In this document: piece after piece, positions 13,592 to 26,718 of the stretch
How positions within the stretch are numbered: the stretch's first letter is position 1
Layout: each line of letters opens with the position of its first letter
From: Amaurobius ferox
Taxonomy: Eukaryota > Arthropoda > Arachnida > Araneae > Amaurobiidae
Assembly (NCBI GenBank): GCA_951213105.1
Contig: OX578137.1
Coordinates: 53,985,236 to 54,049,235 of the forward strand
Direction: 5' to 3'
Length of the DNA stretch: 64,000 bases
Notes under the pieces: generated by a model
Told to the model about the DNA's origin: nothing
The model's input: the letters and a program-made list of their open reading frames with translations, nothing else
The model's database searches: none
Program-made: the position numbers and the translations under genes

Positions 13592-14560
13592 TGTGGGATA
13601 CATATAAAAATAAATAAAAGCTTAAAGTTAAAATTAACATTCATTATTATTGATCATCTTAACATTACCGTAAATTCTTATATAGTGGAATTATTATTTA
13701 TTATTAATGTTAAATTCATTAAGATGACCTGGCCGTTGATTCTCATATAGTGGAATTATCATTAATGTACATTGTGCTATGTTCTGCCGCAATAAACCCT
13801 CCAATTATTTTACTTTTCGTGCGAGTCCTGTAAAGGAATATTATTAAATTATTACAAAGATTAGACTAATTTAAACTTAACAATAACATTTATTAAAGAT
13901 ACAAAATACCTATTCAATTCCAATACATTAACAATTCTTCCTATAAATTATTTATTAAGATAGCATGTGAGAGGGAAGCACGTGAGACCCTGAACCATAT
14001 ACCTAACGTATTTATTAACCTGTGGATGATTGATGACCACATACCTTCAATCTGGGCCTTGTTAACAGCACTTGGTCAATCTCGTCTGTAGTTACCGCAT
14101 CAACTCGAAGAGTAATGCCCACTCGTAACTTCATTGAATACTGCTAACTGACACACTCCACTTATTTCATGCTATTAGGCATCTTCCTTAAGACATTCTA
14201 GTATACCTCATTTTTAAGTCACAAAGTCATAATTGTCTTATTTCTGGTCTGCTCTTGTCTCAAAATTCCATCTGTCTTCGTTATTTCTCAAAGTATGTAT
14301 GATCTCGTTCGTTGGTCCCAGGCTTTCCTCGGTGTGTGTGTGGGGGGGGGGGAGGTAGCTTCGCCTTTACTTATTTGGCGCTCATTGGTTCTTCTTTACC
14401 CAATTGCACTATTGCACATTTAGTATGGCCCAGCTCAGCCCCTCTGGTATTGCACCCCTAAATTTATAGTCTTTTGACCTTAAAGTTCAAGTCCTCATAA
14501 ACCCTGGTACCAGCCAGACTATAGCTTTGTTTGCCGTTCTGGGCATCATAAATACTCACA
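13592..14560 (-). mobile_element. Solo LTR related to the Ty3/gypsy-like element at 59 kb
   Basis: Its reverse complement aligns with 58815-59755. Matching landmarks in order are GCTATAGTCTGGCTGG, a run of C near 14342-14352 (G run on plus), AGATTGAAGGTATGTG, AATAAATG..ATTGTTAA, and ATTCCTTTACAGGACTCGCACG, and the end is CCCACA at 13592. No primer-binding site or gag follows, so it is a solo LTR left by recombination. Inside it a segment around CTTATATAGTGGAATTATTA is repeated about 85 bases apart (near 13675-13765). The 5' limit near 14560 is approximate. Confidence 0.55.
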
Positions 14561-14591
14561 TAAAATTGTCTCATAAAATTGTCATAAAATA

Positions 14592-14701
<110 letters not shown>

Positions 14702-15840
14702 ATTTTTTCTAAACGGTCTTTTTTATCTTTTATGTTACAATATATTTTTTTCTATTTTTTAACCTGTTTTCTGTCGTTATATTTTAACATGCGTAGTTTA
14801 AACTAAAAAACAAATGCTAGCAGCCAGCATTTTGAGGAAATTTAAATAGAAAATGATTTTTTTTTATTTTCAAAACAAGCAGATGACATCATGACAGGGG
14901 AATGACACTTAATATAGACAATTGTTTTCTTAGTATGTATATATATCATTAGACAAATGGAAAAATGTTTTACTTTAATTGCAATCTTATATTTTTATAA
15001 TTTCTTCTAAAAAGAAAATCTAGTTTAAACGTAATTTACATGTTCTAATATCATACCCTTATCTATCAAGAAGACAGGTGAATGACTACAAGGGAATGAC
15101 AAATCATGTGATTTTACTTTCTTAGAACATAAATTTTATTTGCATTTAAGCCTAACTTGATATCCAATTTGCTACACTAACTAAGCACACATACATGTTA
15201 AAAAAATTATTTGCTTTTTTATTCCAAAAATAATTAAAGACAGGTGAATGACAAGGAATAAACATATTTACCCCAAATTGTTCAGTTTTATAATATTTCC
15301 CTGCACAAAATGATAGCTAGAACATAGTCGAACACTTGAAAAGGTGAATATGGACTTTAGTAAAAAATAATAATACTTTAATTATATTGTGTCGTCATCT
15401 ATGTACAGAATGAGGTGTTAAAATTTAAAGACAGGTGAATGACAAAGAAGCTATGGGACAGTTGTAAACGGTGAATTCAAAACATTACTATTATGCATAG
15501 TGGATTTTTTATTTTATTTGCATTTTAAATTTTTTTTATTTGCATTTTAAATTAGTTAATGTAATATAAAATGTAAAATTAAAAGAAAAATAGAAAATGA
15601 AGGCTTGTAAATGGAGTTGTGATTTTATTATTTGCCTGTTGGGACACAAAGGGGAATAATATTTATTAAAAAAGTAAAATTTTAAATATTAAAAATATAA
15701 ATTGCTTTTTCAGCAAATGGGTGACAAATATGAACTATAATATAGTAAAAGTGATCAGTGTCCCACGTCACTCAAAATTTCATTAAAACACATGGGATAG
15801 TTAAAACTTCCGTTTACAAAATATATATATATATATAAAA
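14702..15840. repeat. AT-rich region with a recurring AAGACAGGTGAATGACA motif
   Basis: The motif or a close variant occurs near 14893, 15070, 15237 and 15429, that is at intervals of about 170-190 bases, and weaker forms occur near 15090 and 15718. Neighbouring words such as TTTTCTTAG and ATTTGCATTTAA also repeat. This looks like a badly decayed tandem array with a unit of roughly 180 bases. No coding is seen. Confidence 0.45.
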
Positions 15841-15885
15841 TACTATGAAAGAATGCACAGTACCAAAAAGTGGTTGCGAGGGATT

Positions 15886-16060
<175 letters not shown>

Positions 16061-16106
16061 TTTTATGCATAAACATATGCACTATAAAATTACTCATATA
16101 ACTCCT

Positions 16107-17001
16107 AAAAAATCTGATGTGGGCAGAACACGTCTTTCCTTATATAATGCAAAGTATTTACTACTTTTACAGTAAAAAAATAAGTTATTCTTATAGTAGA
16201 TACTTATATTCTTTCCAAGTTATTGAATATTCTTCAATTAGTTGTCATTTTCATTGATTTAGCGTCATTTATATCCTTTTGGCGAAACTTTAGTTAATTT
16301 GGCAACATTTAAAAAGTCGCCAAGTTGGCGACATTCCACCAAATCCGTCGCTATCATCTCGCAAAGCGTTATGGATAGAGAAATAAGTTATTCTTACAGC
16401 AGATAAATGACTATTAGCGTTGAAATACAAAAGTATCACTCAAAGTATATTTTCTCATGAATGGAACGAGCTATATCCACGATAATGATGTCCCCAAATT
16501 TATCGTATGACGTTACATGTGAAAAGTGAACATGTTTTTAATTTATGGGATTTTTTGGTACATTTATTTGAAAACTGTGCAATATCTCGAGAATGGTTCA
16601 TGCTAGCGTTCTAAAGTTTATGTTAATCGTTTTCTAATGAATAATTACGTACGAAATGTCTATTTGCGTAACTTTATTAAAGGTTATAACTTTTTGATGA
16701 TTTTTTCAAAATTGCTCTCGGAAAATTTGGGAGGGTTCTGAACATTCGATTGCGTTTAAAAACAATAGGTTTCCAGTATTCACGGATTGTGATTTGTGTA
16801 CAAAATTTGATTTGAATCGCCCCATTCGTTCGTGAGATATCGTCTTCACAGACTCACACACACACACATACACACACAGACATCACCTCAAAAATGTATG
16901 ATTCGTGATCAGAGATGCTTGAAAGGTGCTCTCCCATCGAAAACTCGAATTCGAATTTTCGACTCCATCACAGTACTCTCCTTATACATTATGTATATAA
17001 G
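16107..17001 (-). mobile_element. Noncoding transposon-like repeat R2, copy 1
   Basis: Read on the minus strand, it starts near AATGTATAAGGAGAGTACTG, runs through a GTGTGTGTATGTGTG tract, and ends with TGTTCTGCCCACATCAGATT. The same ends and tract occur in four other copies in this window. This copy and the one at 18175 share an internal block (16210-16370 here) that resembles the TCGCCAAATTGATAAA block of the Helitron-like element, which the plus-strand copies lack. No protein is encoded. The class is unknown. Confidence 0.6.
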
Positions 17002-18170
17002 AAAAGTAATAATAGCATAAAATATACTTAAAAATGATTTTTATTAATTAAAGTATTGTTGATTCAGCCAATTGCCAATATTAAAATTTGTAGTTTTAAG
17101 ATGAGTCATCTATGTAACATATGCACTTGTAAGACGCCAAATAAGTCAGTGCTTCATACCTATAGTTCTCCAGACATTTATTGGCATTATCGTTTCTGAT
17201 TTATAACGATTTTTCTGATTTATCAATATTTGTTATTGTACGATCTTATCTATATAACTTATTTAATACACTTTTTATATCTGTTTTATTCTAGAAATGA
17301 CTTGGTACATTTTTATAAAGACTTTAAAGTCAGAGTTCTAATGTGTAACTTTTATGGAAACATTAAAAGAAAATTAATACTTTGAAAACATCTTCTCTTT
17401 TAATGACTCACTATAGTTTCAAAAATGCAACCATTACTTTTGTTCTAAAAGAGAAAATAAAAAATGGCAAAGTTTGAAAACTTTAAATTATAGTTCCTTT
17501 TAGTCTTTTCCATTAGAAAGTTTGCTGTTTCATCTTTCGAGATTATTTCTTCGCTAATTTGTCATTTCTGTCCACATTTACAATTTTATTCTCAACAACT
17601 TGATGAAAAGAATAGTTGAAAACTCTAACGTTGCCAGATATATCTTACGATGAAAATGCATTTCAGCCACGTTCATTTTTTATGAGCTTTCACTGCAGCG
17701 AGAAAAATTCTTTCGAACATTTACATTTCATTGTTTCTTCTATACGCAAAGCATTTCTCAAGAGTAGGACGCTTTTTTATTCGAAAGGAAAATTTTAAAG
17801 AACACAAAAGGGATTCTTTCTGGGCTAAAAAGGTATCTCTGGATACAGAGCATGCTTCAAGAATATTTATTGAATACATCTTTTGAGTTCGAGTCGTACT
17901 CAACTATGAGAAAGGTCCGAAATAATGGGTAAAAGTAGAAAAATAATAGCATGGATATAATACGCAAGGACGAAAATGCCAAATTTATCAATCCTTCGCA
18001 ATCCAGGAATCAGAGTTTCGGGGCCATTGCCGCTTGTCAGTTTAGATCCAGAAATAATATGGGGCATTGAGCACGAATCTCTGCAAAATTAGGGTTCTAG
18101 AATTTTTCTGTAAAATTTATTTAACAGAACCCAGTAATAACGCAGCTATTATTTTATTGCCACTTGTTGT
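17002..18170. other. AT-rich DNA, part of an old dispersed repeat
   Basis: A stretch near 17660-17780 (CACGTTCATTTTTTATGAGC, then ACATTTACATTTCATTGTTT) resembles 20870-20990. The short open frames here are not conserved between the two. No gene is recognised. Confidence 0.3.
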
Positions 18171-18174
18171 TAAT

Positions 18175-19092
18175 AAAAAAATATGATGTGGGCAGCACAT
18201 GGCTTTCCTTATATAATGCAATAAATTTAGTACTTTTACAGTAAATAAAAATAGATTATTTTTATAGTAGATTTTTATATTATTTCCAAGATATTGGATT
18301 TTCGTCAATGAGTCGTCATTTTCATTGATTTAACATCATTTTTATCCATTTGGCGAGTTTTTCGTTAATTTAGCAACATTTAAAATAATCTCCAAGTTGG
18401 TGACATTCCACCAAATTTGTCACCAAAATCTCGCCAAGCATTATGGACGAAGAAATAAGATATTCTTACAGCAAATAAATGACTATTGGCGTGCAAATAC
18501 AAATGTATTACTCAAAGTATATTTTTTCATGAATGAAACGAGCTAGATCAACTAGAATAATGTCACCCAATTTATCGCATGATATTACATATAAAAAGTG
18601 AACTTCTTTCTCAATATGAAATATATACATTTTTTATTTTATATGATTTTTTGATAATTTTTTTGAAAAATGTGCAATATCTCGAGAACGGTTCATGTTA
18701 ACGTTCTAAAATTTATGTCAATCGTTTTCTAATGAAAAATTACATAAGAAATGTATATTTTCGAACTTTATTAGAGGTTTTGATTTTTTAACGATTTTTT
18801 CAAAATTTCACTTGAAAACTTAGGGGGGTTCTGAACATTCGATTGCGTATGAAAACAGTAGGCTTCCAGTATTTACGGATTGTAATTTTTGTACCAAATT
18901 TCGTTCAAATCGGTCCATTCGTTCTTTAGTTATCGTCTCCTCAAACTCACTAACACACACACACACACAGACACCACTTCAAAAATGTTCCATTCGTGAC
19001 CAGGGATGCTTGAAACGTGTTCTCCCGACGAAAACACGAATTCAAATTTTCGACTCCGTCACAATACTTTCCTTATACATTATGTATATAAG
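18175..19092 (-). mobile_element. Noncoding transposon-like repeat R2, copy 2
   Basis: Same structure as the copy at 16107-17001, including the Helitron-like block at 18270-18440. It starts on minus near TTATATACATAATGTATAAGG and ends with CCATGTGCTGCCCACATCATA. It lies 600 bases from a plus-strand copy, so the two form a large inverted pair. Confidence 0.6.
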
Positions 19093-19199
19093 GGAATAAT
19101 TATAACTCAGGATTATAAAAAAGCAACTTTCCTATAACAGGGCGTTGAATAGGAATAAGAAAGTAGTCAAGTGATCAACCATATACAGTCCTTAGACCA

Positions 19200-19439
19200 T
19201 ATTTATTAACAAGCTGCATGGGAGCTTATTTTGTATGTTTTAACAGTACAAAATGCGTTTTTCCAAATGTTCCAAGTGAGAAGAAAGCATTAAATGGGTT
19301 AAAACATACATACATATGTTTTTTTTAATTTTAGTATAATACTCATTAATACACTGCTCAATTGGCTATATTTTTGTTTAATTTGGAGCATATCAAAGCA
19401 GAACTTTTTGAAAGTGCTTAAGTTTTGGATACCACTGTA
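19200..19439 (+). mobile_element. 3' end of a Tc1-like element
   Basis: The end reads AAGTTTTGGATACCACTG followed by TA. Its complement, CAGTGGTATCCAAAACTT, is a familiar Tc1-family terminus. The preceding 240 bases align with 38365-38545, the 3' region of the Tc1-like copy at 37 kb (shared words CTATTTT, GAGC/GAGTCAATCAAAGCAGA). No coding part is left here. Confidence 0.5.
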
Positions 19440-19705
19440 TATTAAATTATCCATTTTCTAGTATTTTTTTAATTTTTTATTAAACTAATAATTTTGTATT
19501 TAACTTTAGTCAAAAATATGCATGCCATTGCTCAGGGCTATGCTCAAAGAAAGGGGTGAAGTCCAAGCATGTTAGCATTTCTAGTCTTTCATGTAGCTTC
19601 AAAATAGAGCACTCTTTTTAGAAAATCCTCCAATTAAAGACACATTTTTCTAGTCAATATGCCTGATCTGACAATTTCGTAATTATTACTTTCCCTGCAA
19701 TAAAT

Positions 19706-20525
19706 GGTAATGTATAGGGAAAATATTGGAATCATGCTGGAAATCGCAAATCGAGTTTTCGACGGATCTACACGTTTGGAGACCTCTAGAATACGAAAAA
19801 TATATTTTTAGCGTGACGTCTGTGTGTGTGTTTGTCTATCTGTGTGTCTGTCTGTGTGTCTGTGTGTCTGTCTGTGTGTCTGTGTGTCCGTGCAATGTAT
19901 GTATCTACTCTAACTCAAAAGTTAATGGACCGAATTTCTTAAAATTTGGTAGATAAGACCCTTGGGTGTGACCCTGATGCTGATTAGTTTTTGGTGCAAT
20001 TCGGAAAAAATGAATCCGCCTTTTATTACGAAATGGTCTGTAAAAATCTAATTTATTCACTCTAGCTGATATACAAATTGGCCAAATTTCACAAAATTTG
20101 GTAGATAAATCACATGTGGGATACTGTGGTACTGATTAGATTTTGGTATGATTCGGAAAAGAACAACCTGCCTTTTTTTACGAAATGCCCCGCAAAAATC
20201 GCCAATATTAAAAAAAAACTACATATGTTCAAGTGTATCAATTAAATGCTTGTTTTATACGTAATTTTGGACGAGGAAAAGAATAAGTACAACTCTATTA
20301 CTCTAGGACTATCCGTTCTCGAGATATTTGAGATTTCTTGCATTTTTTTATGGCGCCTTTTAAAAAATATCCAATTACCAAATAAAAGCAGAAATTGAAT
20401 TAAAAATGCTAATTTAGTGTCATTTTGTGCAGTCAAACTCAATGTAATGAGTTCTTAAAGAAATAAAGAAAAAATGAATTTGAGTCTGCAGGGAAAGTCA
20501 TGTGCTGCCCACATCAGATTTTTTA
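19706..20525 (+). mobile_element. Noncoding transposon-like repeat R2, copy 3
   Basis: It starts near TAATGTATAGGGAAAATA, continues CGAGTTTTCGACGGATCTACACG, has a (TCTGTGTG)-rich tract at 19818-19890, and ends GGAAAGTCATGTGCTGCCCA followed by CATCAGA. Inside, a segment is repeated at about 19910-20060 and 20060-20200 (shared CTAATGGACCGAATTTCTTA-like and ATGATTCGGAAAA words). No protein is conserved between copies. Confidence 0.6.
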
Positions 20526-21300
20526 TCTAACTGTTATCTTTCATATCAATCATTGTACTGAATATGCAAAATATAATTAAATAATTTCAAAGTACTCGGA
20601 GAACAAGCTAATGCCACGTATTAAAGACAAAACATTATTCTGTAAGTAAACAGAAATTTTCAAAACATAGTTTAATTTTTCATTAGAAATTATACAGTTT
20701 AATCTCCAAACGTAAATATTTCGTACGAATAACATTATAATTCGCTACATATATTTCATATCAATGCTTTGGATTTGGTATATTATTTTTTAAGTACGAT
20801 CACACACACTGTTCGAAAGTCTTTGCTATCTGATGCACTTTACAATTCAGATGCATCTTAGACACGTTCCTTTTATATAGCTTTTCATTTTTGTAAAAAA
20901 GTTTTGACGAAAATTTACATTTCATCGTTTTATCCGTGTGCAGAGTATTCCACTAAAGTAGAAAATATTTTCGTTCGCAGAAACTTCTGAGAACGCAAAT
21001 AAATTTTACAGGATTTAAACTATATTTTCGAGTTTCAATCATAAACAGGCAAATGTTAGTAAATACTTTGATTGAAATGTAATAGTAAAAGGATTAACTA
21101 TAAATATAGCATATCTAACAATAAATTATATTATGTAATAAATTTAAAATTAGTTAATATTTATGAATGGTTTTATTCTACATTTTCTCGAACCTTTGCT
21201 GTTTTGAGATAATTTTATTTGAGCAGACGATTTTTTAAGAATGGGAGACAGCGTTTTGACGGTTACAGACTTTTGGTGAGACACAACTAGGTGATAAAAT
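20526..21300. other. AT-rich DNA, part of an old dispersed repeat
   Basis: The part near 20870-20990 resembles 17660-17780. Otherwise nothing is recognised. Confidence 0.3.
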
Positions 21301-21772
21301 CCAAGATTCTAAGAATTTTTTTCTGTTTTGCAACTTTTCATCTTAAACACTATTCATGCATTTGTACCATGTATGTTTATGCAGGGAACAAGGAGATTAG
21401 TACCTTAAGTACCTGTATTGCATATTTGATTTATAACACTAAAAACTTTAATGTAAGGGAGTAGTAAAAGGAATATATTTACCAATCTTTACCACATGTA
21501 ATTATTTTTTCAATTCCTTAACTTATATATGGAATGGGGGGAAAAGAGGTATTTCATACCAATTTAGTACTTGTTTATGTATGATGTTCTATTTATCATA
21601 TTCATAAGCTTGTCGTATTTGTGATATCAAATATTCCCTTCTGAACATCTTATTTTCAGTTTTGCTATAGTATTTGCTATAGTATTGCTATAGTATTTGC
21701 AGAAGTATTTCAATAAATAATCAATCTCTGGTATAGTATATAATACAAGTAAATTAAAATTAAAATTATTTA

Positions 21773-21773
<1 letters not shown>
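21300..21773 (-). repeat. Dispersed repeat R4, copy 2, starting at a (TA)n tract
   Basis: Its reverse complement aligns with 6111-6560, from TTTACTTGTATTATA next to (TA)n through AAGTACTAAATTGGTATGAA to the GAAAAGTTGCAAAACAG region. A local stretch GCTATAGTATTTGCTATAGTATT at 21661-21700 is a small tandem duplication. Confidence 0.45.
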
Positions 21774-21803
<30 letters not shown>

Positions 21804-21804
21804 C

Positions 21805-21862
<58 letters not shown>
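21774..21862. repeat. (TA)n tract ending in (GA)n
   Basis: About 70 bases of TA with TTTATATAC and ACAT interruptions, then nine GA units. Confidence 0.9.
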
Positions 21863-21863
<1 letters not shown>

Positions 21864-23780
21864 AAGCAACTTTGTTGAAAAAGTATTTGTCATAGTCAGA
21901 AAGGCTTAAAACTTTAAATTTTCCTCTCAGAATGCTCATCTGTAAATAGAGATAAGAATTAGACACAAAATTATGATGATATCGCAGTGTTTTCCTTTTA
22001 CATAGATTACGTTTCGCTGGAAAAGTTAAAAGTCATATGGTTTTTATATTTTAATCATACTAATCTATGATTAGAGAGGGTTTAAATAACTTTTATTAGA
22101 GATTATGATATTATGATTAGAGAGGTTTTAAAAACCTTTTTCACCATTATGTTTCTTATCTGAATTAGTTCGTTACCCGGCACATCCCTCACTCATACCC
22201 ATATATTTTTTGCCTGTATTTGCACCAAGAATCGATTAAGTAATTAGTGACTTTAAAGACAATATCTGTGGCGAACAAAGTGACAAATTATGAAGAATTG
22301 AAAGTTATTTTCTAAAGACGCTAATTTAAATTATTGATTCAACTGATTCTTCAGTAATTAAATAACGCACCTTGAGGGTTGTATGCTAAGCAGTCTTTCA
22401 AATGGAACAAGTCGGCTATTGATAGAAAATAAATATCGTAAGCAACTGGAACATTATTCCATTATATGGATATTTAAATATTGATATAACTATGATTAGT
22501 TAATCGGCAAGAAGCTAGAATCAACAGTATTTAAGACATCAGTATTTTATTATAATATAAAACAATCAGCAGACTGACATGCCAATTATTGCATAACTGT
22601 AGTACAATTTAGGAAACATTGACAACGTTTGCAAAATGTCGTTGGGAACGGATTAACACCATCTGAATAATAATACGGAATAGTGATAATTAATTTTATA
22701 TACATTTATAGCAAACATCTGCAAATGTTTCCTTAAAGTAACCACAAATGGCCAATTCTGGATCGATGATGTCCATGTCTACAATTTGGAGCTTGGCAGG
22801 AATTGACTACAAGTGTGTCACAAGGAGATCTTCATTCGCGGACGAGCGCGACATTTTGTTATTAATACGATTTTCAACTGTCCGAATAAGTGTGATGAAA
22901 TCTCGCAATTGTGCTCAGATATGCATAATGAGCATGATCCTGTATGTTCGGGATTGTAGTGCATTATAGTTCCATGGTCAGTGTTGGGGAGTCATGATCT
23001 CGCTAACACTGAAAAAACACTCGCCACTCAGAAAATAAAGAAAGTCGGTTTCATCATTCTTGTCATAAAGCGGTGTGATGAGTGGCAACATTTGGTACTA
23101 TTTATAATGAGCAGTTGAATTCATACTATCGCGATCATGCCGAACATGATCATGGTGTATGCATGGGGGCAATTTTGAAAATGTAAATTCAATTCAAATT
23201 TGACTATAAGAAAATGACAGCCTTAAACAGTTAGTGTCCTTATTCGTTTTCTCTCTATAAGCCATAATATCAAGAATGAAATGATAAAGAACTAGTTAGA
23301 AGTTGGAATATCCTTCCTAACCACATTACCCCATTTTCCAAGGAAATTATACATTCAGTGCGGACACAATTCTTAATGGCTTAGATGACTTCCCTCACAT
23401 TCATTGGTGTAATTGAAGGAACTGTTCTCTCAAATGTTTCTAATGTCAAAGAGTTTTCAAGAACCACAAAAATATTGATTGAAACATCATGGAGATTTTA
23501 TAGTTTTTACCGATCATTTACAAACGTGACATGGTTATTATGTGCTTGAATGCAGTTAACTCCATCTATGTTTCGCTTTTATATATCTGTACGTACCAAG
23601 ATATCAACGAAAATGTACCAAGTTAAAACTTCCATGGAAACAACCTCAAACCCTCACATTTTGACGCTTTGAAGCGAATAACATTCATGCTTAAGGGCTG
23701 GAATTCCCTGGCTGAAATCGAAGAATTACAAAATATATAAGCGTTTTGAATACTGATATCTACAAATGTAATAGATAACA
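21863..23780. other. Mostly unrecognised DNA, possible decayed coding at 22740-23160
   Basis: Around 22740-23160 the base composition is less AT-rich. On the minus strand, stretches such as ETDFLYFLSGECFF, then IRTVENRINNKMSRSS read in neighbouring frames with stops between them. This has the look of a decayed gene or transposase, but I cannot assign a family. The plus-strand frame 22748-22969 seems to be the shadow of it. Confidence 0.25.
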
Positions 23781-23781
23781 A

Positions 23782-25748
23782 GAAAGATCAATCATGCATA
23801 AGCATTGATTATGAAACACTTTCCAACTGAAATGTAATTTCATTTAAAAATTTCTAAAATGTGATTCATTCAGTGGTAATATCTTTTACATTATCACAGT
23901 ACTACAGTAATTTATTATACTTAAATATTTAAAACTGTATCGAAATATAAATCATCTGATTCTTTATGCAAAATCAATGAATATTTCATTCATATAATTT
24001 GTATTCCAGACTCCAGAGCTAAAAATTTTGTGTGAAAAAAATTCAGCAATTCTTATGTAATTCATCTTACAATCGCTTGAGATATTTGCATTCTGCATAT
24101 GTTAAAATTAGGCTTCCTTGAAGAAATAATAAAAGTTTAGGGATCATTTAAAATCACAACTATTGTAATTGCATAGGCACGGAATTTAGATACACAGATA
24201 ATATATATGTGTATGTGTATGTACTCAAAGTATTGGAATCGTGCCGAAGATCGGAACTCGAATTTTCAAAGGATCTACACGTTTTGGGACTTCTAGAACA
24301 CGAAAAAACTAGTTTTAGGAAGACGTCTGTGTGTGTAAGGGTGTATCTGTGTATGTTTCTGTGTGTCTGTGTGGATATTACATCCACTCTAATTGAAAAA
24401 CTAATGGACCGAATTTCATACAATTTGGTAGGTATGTTTTTTGTGGGAAATCCTGATGTTCATTAGATTATAGTACGATTCGTAATAAAAGAATCTGCCT
24501 TCTTTGCGAAATGGCCGCAGAAATTGTCTTTATCCACTCTAGCTAAAAACTAATGAACCAAATTTAACAAAATTTGGTGTATAATATTTCAATAACCTAT
24601 AAGTGATTTATATACCAAATTTAACAAAATTTTGTATATAAATCATTTGTAGGTTATTCTACTACGATTCGGGAAAAAGGAACGGGCTATTTTTGCGAAA
24701 TGGCCAGCAAAAATCGTTTTATATAAAAATAAAAGACTACGTGTGCTCAATTATATCAATTAAATTCCTATTTTATATGTGATTTTTGACAACAAAAAGA
24801 ATAAGACTAACCCCATTACTCTAGGACTAGCCGTTCTTGAGATATTCTAGTTTTTTCGCGTTTTCGCTACGCCACCTTTGACAATAAGTCCAGCTATCAA
24901 ATGAGAACCAAATTTAAGTTTAACGTGTAAATTCAATGTCATTTAAAATACTTATGTTGTGCAGATAAACTCAAATTATCATTGAACAAATAAAGAGAAC
25001 GAATATGAGTCTGCAGAGAAAGACATGTGCTGTCCACATCAGAATTTTTAACAATATTACAACAATGATTTATAGAAGTGAACGGGGATTATTTTCAGGC
25101 CATTTCGAAAAAATGTATGATCTATATTTAAAGATCCATCAAATTTTTGTCGAATAAAATGTTCAACAAATTTAAGCTGTGTACCAAATTTTAACTCTCT
25201 AGGACGTAGGAAAGTGCATTTAAAATGCCATCAATTAAATTTATCATGAAGAGTTATATAAAATTTAAAAAAAATGAAAAATTGTTATCTACCAAATTAT
25301 TTTAGAATATGAAGCCACTCCCATATGCAAAACGTTTAAACAAATGGAGAGATATTTATTATATAATATCTCTCTCTTTTCTTTCTGGAAGATGTCCCAA
25401 AGTCAGAATTTAATTGAATTTGTATTTTTCCCTATATTAAATATTTTTTTTAATTAAAAAACTACTTAACATATTTTACTGAATTTTTTTTTATATATTC
25501 TATGGGATAATGTGAATATTTCCTAAAAATTTCGAAGCAATTCGTGAATTTTAAATTTACTTAAAAAATGTTTGAAAAATTAGGTCCCATAGGGTTCAAT
25601 GTATTTCATTTTTTCAACCCGGGTTCAATAAAAAACTAATTGGGTGATATTGTTTATTTATATTCCCATAGGTCCTACAGACCGTCTGAACAACATACTA
25701 AAATTTCATTTTGATAAACTCATTTTTACGGCAGTTATCGTGCTAACG

Positions 25749-25794
<46 letters not shown>

Positions 25795-25838
25795 ATGAAC
25801 AAAGTCATAAACACTTTTCAACTTTGTTGTAAAGTGTT
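23782..25838 (-). mobile_element. Helentron-like element (HINE), copy D, carrying an R2 insertion
   Basis: On the minus strand it begins at 25838 with AACACTTTACAACAAAGTTG, followed by AAAAGTGTT (a hairpin), then a TCTG tract (CAGA on plus at 25750-25793). It ends at 23782 with the hairpin AATCAATGCTTATGCATGATTG and GATCTTTC. Both ends and the TCTG tract match the three plus-strand copies. The copy is about 2.06 kb because an R2 copy lies inside it (24195-25050). Without R2 it would be about 1.2 kb, like the others. Confidence 0.6.
24195..25050 (+). mobile_element. Noncoding transposon-like repeat R2, copy 4, nested in HINE copy D
   Basis: It has the R2 landmarks in order: AGTATTGGAATCGTGCCGAAG, GGATCTACACGTTTTGG, a GTGTGTAAGGGTGTATCTGTG tract, two internal ACCGAATTTCATACAATTTGG-type segments, and the end GACATGTGCTGTCCACATCA. 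It is placed inside the minus-strand HINE, so R2 moved after that HINE copy was in place. Confidence 0.6.
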
Positions 25839-26718
25839 AAAAATGGAAATGATGCATGAGGTTTGAAGAGAAGAATTAGAAGTGGAAAATTCTAGTACGC
25901 ATTTATGTCCCTCCAGGTAAGTTTATAGATGCACCTGAATATCATTAGGGATGTTATATAAGTTGAGTTTATGTGCCCCCAAGAGAGTTAATGAAATAAT
26001 TTGATATTTTGACACGAAGTCCATTGTTGGAGCATTGAAATTTCAACGAAACCAAAAAGTGTAAGAAAGTAAAAATAATTTATAGCTTCTTGAAATTCCT
26101 ATAAGGATATGTAATATAATTTAGGTCAAACTCTTAATGTTCATAATATAGTGGTTATAATTTCGATATTTTAGTACTTTGAACTATTTTGAAAAGATGA
26201 TTGTAATTTCAACGTATAAATATTTTGAACTGTTTTGAAGACGTTTAAAGAAGACAAACCAATCTCAAAGAAATATGTTATTCATACAAAATCATTTTGG
26301 ATACATCCACTGTCGATTTGTTTTTCACAAAGTTTACTTGAAATAATAGCATCCTATCTTATAAAATGAAATATATTGATTTTGTTTTGTAAATGTATAT
26401 CCGTCACATATGTTGAATTTATAATATGCAATCATCATTTAATTAATATCTATGTAAATAATTGCAAGAAAGTTAAATAGTCAAATTTACTAAATGAGTT
26501 GCATTATATTTTTGATTATGTTGTGTTAGTTGCTATAATAAGATAAAATAAGTTTTCAGTGAATAATTTTAATTGTGTTTTTAATTTTTCGCAAACGGTT
26601 TTCGAATATGCTATCGACCCTTTTACGTCGACTTCATTTTTCATCTGAAAACTTTGTAACTTATTTTAAGTCGTACTTTTTGTTTTTCTTAACATTTTAG
26701 TTTCTCTTTCTTTTTATT
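25839..26718. other. AT-rich DNA between two inverted HINE copies
   Basis: The two HINE 5' ends face each other across this 880-base spacer. No gene or repeat is recognised in it. Confidence 0.35.

Noticed and set aside
19726..19956. Cys/Val-rich frame with CVCVSVCVSV
   Set aside because: Translation of the TG/TCTG tract of R2, not a secreted cysteine-rich peptide.
25644..25832. Frame with DRQTDRQTDRQ
   Set aside because: Translation of the CAGA microsatellite in HINE copy D; the similar frames at 28323-28595 and 52569-52844 come from the same repeat.
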